Assembly (NCBI GenBank): GCA_014238445.1
Contig: JABABC010000153.1
Location: 1-10,116, forward strand
Direction: 5' to 3'
Origin: Coxiellaceae bacterium
Lineage (GTDB): Bacteria; Pseudomonadota; Gammaproteobacteria; Coxiellales; Coxiellaceae
Length of the DNA stretch: 10,116 nucleotides
Within the stretch, counting starts at the first letter, position 1; every line of letters begins with the position of its first letter. Positions 6,819-10,116 of the stretch are shown here, piece after piece. Under the pieces are notes generated by a model. That model did no database searches and was not told the origin of the DNA. It saw nothing but the letters and a program-made list of their open reading frames with translations. Both the position numbers and the translations under genes were made by a program.

Positions 6819-7565
6819 TTAAAAGCTATATGACAAACTAACGTTTGTTATTGTATTCATTTGATCCGTATAGTCGGTGCCTTCAGGTATTTCTGAAAAG
6901 TAAGTGATGGAATGGGATAGGACGAGTGATAAGTTGCCGCTAATTTTATTGTTGAGGGCGGCAGTTGTGGTCACTTCCCAGTATGTTTCAAAGAATGATA
7001 GCTTGCTATCATCGGTGAGTTTAGTTGAACTAGAAATATTCCATAGGATATTCATATTCCCCACGGCTGCCCAACTGTTATCGATGGTGTCACTATTTTG
7101 TATGGATGATTGATTGTAACCGGGGGCGATACTGGTGGATAGCGTGTATTTATCATTTTTAACCCAGTCTCGTCCATAACCAGCGGTTACCGTTGATGTG
7201 AAATCATAGGAGTTAAATGGGTTGACGACAGTGTCTGTATCTAAGTAGATAAAATTATTGATGGTTGAAATGGTGTTAAGGCTGTACTGTGTTTTATTTT
7301 CAATGCCATACATTTGCGCATTGGTTTCACCATCACTACGTCCATACTGACCATTCAGGTTGAGCGTGTTAGTCCAGCGGTTTTTGGTGTAAATAATTTT
7401 TAAAGCACCAGTGAAGTTGGAAGAGTCCGTATTCCCAGTGTTCTGAACACCGCCTAAATTAATCGTTGAACCATCCCAAGGCGAGGGTGTTTGGTCAACA
7501 TCGTGACCGAAGGCGAGGCTGGTCAGTCCTAGGGTGAGCAGTAAAGTTATTTTGAGGAGGTGCAT
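6819..7565 (-). CDS. DUF481 (YdiY-like) outer-membrane beta-barrel protein
   Basis: The protein has 248 residues from the chosen start. Residues 1-20 form a signal peptide: Lys5, a run of Leu/Ile/Thr, and a likely cut after AFG20. The rest is rich in Asn, Thr, Ser and aromatic residues in alternating patterns typical of amphipathic beta strands. It opens with an INLGGVQNTGNTDSSNF stretch like those in DUF481/YdiY proteins (E. coli YdiY has about 252 residues) and ends in SLSYSF, with the C-terminal Phe expected of BAM-assembled barrels. The function of the family is not established. An in-frame ATG at 7610 would overlap lptM and put a charged segment before the signal peptide. The ATG at 7565 has AAGGGAAA at a good distance. 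The gene sits between lptM and dapF, which are usually close neighbours. Confidence 0.85.
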   Translation of the reverse strand: MHLLKITLLLTLGLTSLAFGHDVDQTPSPWDGSTINLGGVQNTGNTDSSNFTGALKIIYTKNRWTNTLNLNGQYGRSDGETNAQMYGIENKTQYSLNTISTINNFIYLDTDTVVNPFNSYDFTSTVTAGYGRDWVKNDKYTLSTSIAPGYNQSSIQNSDTIDNSWAAVGNMNILWNISSSTKLTDDSKLSFFETYWEVTTTAALNNKISGNLSLVLSHSITYFSEIPEGTDYTDQMNTITNVSLSYSF

Positions 7566-7570
7566 TATTA

Positions 7571-7578
7571 TTTCCCTT
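7571..7578 (-). promoter_or_regulatory. Ribosome binding site deciding the DUF481 gene start
   Basis: On the minus strand AAGGGAAA lies 5 nt before ATG 7565, with its AGGG core about 8 nt away. It supports this start over the ATG at 7610, which lies inside lptM and has no such element. Confidence 0.7.
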
Positions 7579-7581
7579 GAT

Positions 7582-7698
7582 TTAGTGCGCTGATGAAGGG
7601 GTACTTTCATCAGGTAATGTTAAAGGTCCCATTTGTCCACAGCCAGACAGCGTATTGATGAGTAGCAAAATCGCCAAAGTGGGGAGTAATCGTTTCAT
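7582..7698 (-). CDS. lptM: LptM (YifL)-type small lipoprotein
   Basis: This is a 38-residue reading frame. It starts MKRLLPTLAILLLINTLSGC, a lipoprotein signal with lipobox LSGC and lipidated Cys20, followed by GQMGPLTLPDE. The CG-KGPL-(Y)-P wording after the cysteine is the LptM/YifL hallmark (E. coli: CGLKGPLYFP). LptM is an outer-membrane lipoprotein that binds the LptD/LptE lipopolysaccharide translocon and helps LptD maturation. E. coli LptM has about 67 residues, so the C-terminal tail is short here. The position upstream of dapF matches the usual lptM-dapF arrangement, but with the DUF481 gene inserted 16 nt downstream. It is the first gene of the operon, about 30 nt after a TATAAT box. 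Confidence 0.88.
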   Translation of the reverse strand: MKRLLPTLAILLLINTLSGCGQMGPLTLPDESTPSSAH

Positions 7699-7726
7699 GT
7701 GATCTGTTATCCATTATGTTTTATCG

Positions 7727-7754
7727 ATTATAGCGAAAGTCGAGGTAAAATAAA
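7727..7754 (-). promoter_or_regulatory. Sigma-70-like promoter of the lptM operon
   Basis: On the minus strand a perfect TATAAT -10 box (7727-7732) is preceded, 16 bp upstream, by TTTATT (7749-7754), a weak -35 match. The leader to the lptM ATG at 7698 is about 20-25 nt. Confidence 0.5.
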
Positions 7755-7759
7755 CACCC

Positions 7760-7788
7760 TTGTCGCATTTTTTTAAGGTATATTAGAT
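7760..7788 (+). promoter_or_regulatory. Possible promoter of the carboxylesterase gene
   Basis: TTGTCG (7760-7765) and TTAGAT (7783-7788) are 17 bp apart. TATATT at 7779-7784 is a better -10 box but lacks a well-spaced -35. The region is divergent and lies back to back with the lptM promoter, so one regulator could affect both; I see no clear operator. Confidence 0.3.
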
Positions 7789-7814
7789 AAATTTTTTAAT
7801 GAATGAAGTTGTAT

Positions 7815-7822
7815 AAGGGGGG
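7815..7822 (+). promoter_or_regulatory. Ribosome binding site deciding the carboxylesterase start
   Basis: AAGGGGGG ends 4 nt before the ATG at 7827. This favours 7827 over the in-frame ATG at 7803, which lies upstream of the site and adds eight residues not expected in the family. Confidence 0.7.
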
Positions 7823-7826
7823 CTTG

Positions 7827-8504
7827 ATGTCTAACCTGGTTTTAGAAGCTGTTGTTCGAGAGCCTGAGGGCGAGGCAAATGCTTGTGTGATCTGGATGCA
7901 TGGATTGGGTGCGGATGGCCATGACTTTTCGGGTATCGTTTCTCAATTGCAATTACCCGATGCGTTAAAGGTTCGCTATATTTTTCCTCATGCGCCGGTG
8001 CGACCAGTGACGATTCATGGTGGGGTACCGTGCCGAGCTTGGTTTGATATTTTTGATTTAAACCGACTGGAGAAAGAGGATACAGTCGGGATAGCGCAGT
8101 CAGAACAGGCTATTCATTCAATGATTCAGCAGCAAGTGGATGCGGGTATTGCTCCTCATCGCATTTTATTGGTCGGCTTTTCACAGGGCGGTGCAATAGC
8201 GCTGTATACGGCACTACAATCTTCGTACCGACTGGCTGGTGCCGTAGGGTTGTCAACGTATTTGCCTTTGACCCGTCACATTGCACAGTCAAGTCGTCAG
8301 GATGCACTACCCGTCTTTTTAGCGCATGGAATATACGACCCAGTATTATCTGTAGTACTTGGTAAGCGTTCGGTGTCAACGGTTGAGCAGTTAGGTTGTT
8401 GTGTGGAGTGGCACGAGTATCCCATGGAGCATGCCGTATGCGATGAAGAAATCATGGATTTGAGTCGGTGGATGTCTCGGTCAGGCTTTAAAGCGTTGGG
8501 TTAA
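7827..8504 (+). CDS. Carboxylesterase / acyl-protein thioesterase-like alpha/beta hydrolase
   Basis: This 225-residue cytoplasmic serine hydrolase belongs to the phospholipase/carboxylesterase family (Abhydrolase_2), which includes Pseudomonas carboxylesterase II and eukaryotic acyl-protein thioesterases. The length is typical. It opens with the oxyanion-hole motif WMHGLGADGHDF (from residue 23). The family segment FPHAPVRPVTIHGG leads to RAWFDI. The nucleophile Ser119 is in GFSQGGA, Asp171 in HGIYDPVLS, and His202 in MEHAVCDEE, completing the triad. There is no signal peptide. The physiological substrate cannot be deduced; such enzymes hydrolyse short-chain esters or thioesters in vitro. It stands alone on the plus strand, divergent from lptM and ending 6 nt from the convergent murU, with no room for a separate terminator. 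Confidence 0.92.
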   Translation: MSNLVLEAVVREPEGEANACVIWMHGLGADGHDFSGIVSQLQLPDALKVRYIFPHAPVRPVTIHGGVPCRAWFDIFDLNRLEKEDTVGIAQSEQAIHSMIQQQVDAGIAPHRILLVGFSQGGAIALYTALQSSYRLAGAVGLSTYLPLTRHIAQSSRQDALPVFLAHGIYDPVLSVVLGKRSVSTVEQLGCCVEWHEYPMEHAVCDEEIMDLSRWMSRSGFKALG

Positions 8505-8510
8505 GCGATA

Positions 8511-9185
8511 TTAGATCAATGATCTCTCAAGGTGCTGATTTAGTTGTTGCAGTAACTTAGGGGTGCCTACATTCCACCATTGCCCGGCATAATGTTCGCC
8601 ACTGACACGATGAGATTGAATTGCTGGATCTAGAGCTTCGGTGAGATCAAAGGGTTTGTGTAATTGAGTGTTGAAAAGTTCAGGGTTAAAGACACCCATA
8701 CTGGCATAAGTCAAAGTGTTCTGAGTAGGGGATGTGATCTGGTACTGAGGGTTAAGTGAATAATCACCGGAAGTATGAAAAGGTGGGTTATCAACCATAA
8801 TTAAATGTGCATCAGCAATAGGTTGTGATAGCAGTGTTTGAAAGGGGTAATCTGTCCAGATATCAGCGCTTAGCAATAGAAAAGGAGCAGTACCTAATAA
8901 GGGGAGTGCGTGCGTAATGCCGCCCCCTGTTCCGAGGAGTTGAGTGGGTTCTCGCGAATACTGAATGGAGAGTTGGTACCGACGCCCATCACCGAGGGCC
9001 GCCATTATTTGTTCTGCATAATGATGGACATTAATGATGACTTCCGTGATACCAGCCCGATGAAGGGCTATGAGGTTGTGTTCGATAAGGCTGGATTGCC
9101 CTGCTTTTAATAACGGTTTAGGTTGCGCGGAGGAGAGGGGGTGCATGCGTTTTCCTAGGCCTGCAGCTAGTATCATGGCTTTCAT
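8511..9185 (-). CDS. murU: MurU-like N-acetylmuramate-1-phosphate uridylyltransferase
   Basis: MurU joins MurNAc-alpha-1-phosphate to UTP, giving UDP-MurNAc in the cell-wall recycling route that bypasses de novo synthesis. The 224-residue protein starts MKAMILAAGLGKRMHPL, the nucleotide-binding signature of sugar-phosphate nucleotidyltransferases. PKPLL follows, then LGTGGGITHALPLLG, and SADIWTDYPF with the metal-type Asp108. The SGEHYAGQWWNVGTP segment resembles Pseudomonas MurU (SGEHYRGHWVDVGT). The usual Asp of that last motif is Asn205 here. The ATG at 9185 overlaps the TGA of amgK (ATGA), so the pair is coupled, as in Pseudomonas. In the absence of the kinase I would only call it a nucleotidyltransferase; the pairing makes MurU likely. 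Confidence 0.88.
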   Translation of the reverse strand: MKAMILAAGLGKRMHPLSSAQPKPLLKAGQSSLIEHNLIALHRAGITEVIINVHHYAEQIMAALGDGRRYQLSIQYSREPTQLLGTGGGITHALPLLGTAPFLLLSADIWTDYPFQTLLSQPIADAHLIMVDNPPFHTSGDYSLNPQYQITSPTQNTLTYASMGVFNPELFNTQLHKPFDLTEALDPAIQSHRVSGEHYAGQWWNVGTPKLLQQLNQHLERSLI

Positions 9186-10116
9186 GGTGTTGACTCGCAT
9201 TGATGAATAGATTGGAACCAATGAAGAAACGGGTGTAGGTACGCATAGCGTTGACAAATGCTCTCAATGTATTGGTGCATACGCGGTAGATACGTTAAAA
9301 ATTGTGTTTGTTGCTGTTGCTCACTCAGTCGAACGAAGTTCCCAAGATTTTTCAGGTGGCGTTGTAGACTGGTCAAATCAAACCACTCGAGAAACTGTGT
9401 TTTTGTCACAGTGGGAAGTAATTGGGCTGATTCCAATTGGCATTGAAAGGTGGCACACCATTGTTCAATGCGTGCTCGTGGCCAGTCAATATAACAGTCG
9501 TTGAGTAGTGAGGCGATGTCATAGGTCATTGGGCCAAATAATGCATCTTGATAATCTAAAACACCCAGTGTTTGATTGGGTCGGCACATCAAGTTGCGTG
9601 AGTGAAAATCTTTGTGAAGAAGGACTTGTGGTTGTTCTGCTGCGTTAGTAAGCAGAGTTTGTTGTAAGTGTTCCCAAAGAGTGATGTCATCAGGGGAGAG
9701 CGATATTTTGTGATAGTGCTGTACGTACCAAGAGATAAACCCATTGAGTTCTTTTTGCCAATAGTCGGGATTGCTGTGCTCAGGAGTGTATTCTGTAAAA
9801 TCCTTGCAGCGATGAATATTAATAAGAATCCGCATGGCTTGTGTATAAAATATTTCTGCAGTGGCATCATTCAACTGGTCTAACAGTAGTTGATCACCGA
9901 AGTCCGAGAGCAGCAAAAATCCCGCCTGAAGATCTTGTTGATGAATGGTTGGTACGGCGATTTGGTGCATGGCTAGGGTATGAGTCATATGTATAAACGG
10001 GTGACAGTCTTCTGTAGCCGGTGGGGCATCCATCGCGACGTAGCTATGTGTTTTCGTTTGAACGCGGTAGTAAGTGCGGCGGCTAGCTTCTTTTAATAAG
10101 GGGGTAATCGACACTG
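9182..10116 (-). CDS. amgK: AmgK-like anomeric MurNAc/GlcNAc kinase (5' end outside window)
   Basis: AmgK phosphorylates N-acetylmuramate (and GlcNAc) at the anomeric carbon, feeding MurU. About 311 C-terminal residues are present. The family has about 340, so about 25-30 N-terminal residues lie past the right edge, and the GTG at 10114 is not a convincing start because it falls inside the conserved TPLLKEASRRTYYRV region. The aminoglycoside-phosphotransferase fold motifs are intact: the catalytic-loop HKDFHSRN at 9593-9616 and the metal-binding DYQDA at 9542-9556, leading into GPMTYDIASLLNDCYIDWP. The early AMDAPPATEDCHPF stretch is also characteristic of AmgK. The C-terminus overlaps the murU start by 4 nt. 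Older annotations of such proteins as aminoglycoside phosphotransferases do not imply resistance. Confidence 0.9.
   Translation of the reverse strand, partial: VSITPLLKEASRRTYYRVQTKTHSYVAMDAPPATEDCHPFIHMTHTLAMHQIAVPTIHQQDLQAGFLLLSDFGDQLLLDQLNDATAEIFYTQAMRILINIHRCKDFTEYTPEHSNPDYWQKELNGFISWYVQHYHKISLSPDDITLWEHLQQTLLTNAAEQPQVLLHKDFHSRNLMCRPNQTLGVLDYQDALFGPMTYDIASLLNDCYIDWPRARIEQWCATFQCQLESAQLLPTVTKTQFLEWFDLTSLQRHLKNLGNFVRLSEQQQQTQFLTYLPRMHQYIESICQRYAYLHPFLHWFQSIHQCESTP

Noticed and set aside
7566..7610. Upstream start of the DUF481 gene at 7610
   Set aside because: It overlaps lptM, lacks a ribosome binding site and puts 15 charged or polar residues before a clean signal peptide.
8513..8525. 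AGATCA-A-TGATCT inverted repeat at the carboxylesterase/murU convergence
   Set aside because: A 1-nt loop cannot form a hairpin, there is no T tract, and it lies within the murU coding end.
9183..9257. Upstream extension of murU to a start at 9257
   Set aside because: It would add 24 unrelated residues inside amgK. MKAMILAAG at 9185 is the family N-terminus and forms the usual ATGA overlap.
9258..9883. Several open frames on both strands inside amgK
   Set aside because: They overlap the clear amgK frame with its kinase motifs, have no ribosome binding sites and resemble no family.

Overview
The window looks like chromosomal DNA of a gammaproteobacterium with moderate, AT-leaning base composition. 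The evidence is the set of gene families: a PykA-type pyruvate kinase end, a long FadE-type acyl-CoA dehydrogenase with the extended C-terminal domain, a DksA core close to the enterobacterial protein, an LptM lipoprotein upstream of dapF, and an AmgK/MurU cell-wall recycling pair. I cannot name the genus. Nothing looks like a prophage, plasmid, CRISPR array or rRNA/tRNA locus, and almost all genes are housekeeping.

Layout. (1) 1-2959, plus strand: the 3' end of pykA, then fadE after a 105-bp gap. (2) 2960-3265: a convergent gap holding a weak terminator-like hairpin and a decayed C-terminal fragment of an IS66-family transposase. (3) 3266-7698, minus strand, read right to left: lptM - DUF481 outer-membrane barrel - dapF - dksA - folB - midA. 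Gaps are short (16, 2, 97 and 5 nt) and folB/midA overlap by 4 nt, so this is probably one operon, with an extra extended -10 promoter in front of dksA. (4) 7699-7826: a divergent promoter region. (5) 7827-8504, plus strand: a serine carboxylesterase. (6) 8511-10116, minus strand: amgK and murU overlapping by 4 nt, with the start of amgK beyond the right edge.

How the genes fit together. The minus-strand cluster mixes envelope functions (LptM, DUF481 barrel), lysine and peptidoglycan precursor supply (DapF), a stringent-response transcription factor (DksA), folate synthesis (FolB) and a MidA-type methyltransferase. AmgK and MurU turn recovered N-acetylmuramate into UDP-MurNAc, a second link to the cell wall.

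The most unusual item is dksA. A nearly canonical DksA (about residues 225-371, coiled-coil tip aspartates and four zinc-binding cysteines intact) is preceded by about 180 residues of lysine-rich, histone-H1/AlgP-like sequence with 18-residue tandem repeats, plus a Pro/acidic linker. I found no sign of a wholly new defence or mobile system. The other points of interest are a 38-codon lptM, the IS66 fossil, the barrel gene inserted between lptM and dapF, and an Asp-to-Asn change at a probable metal site of MurU.
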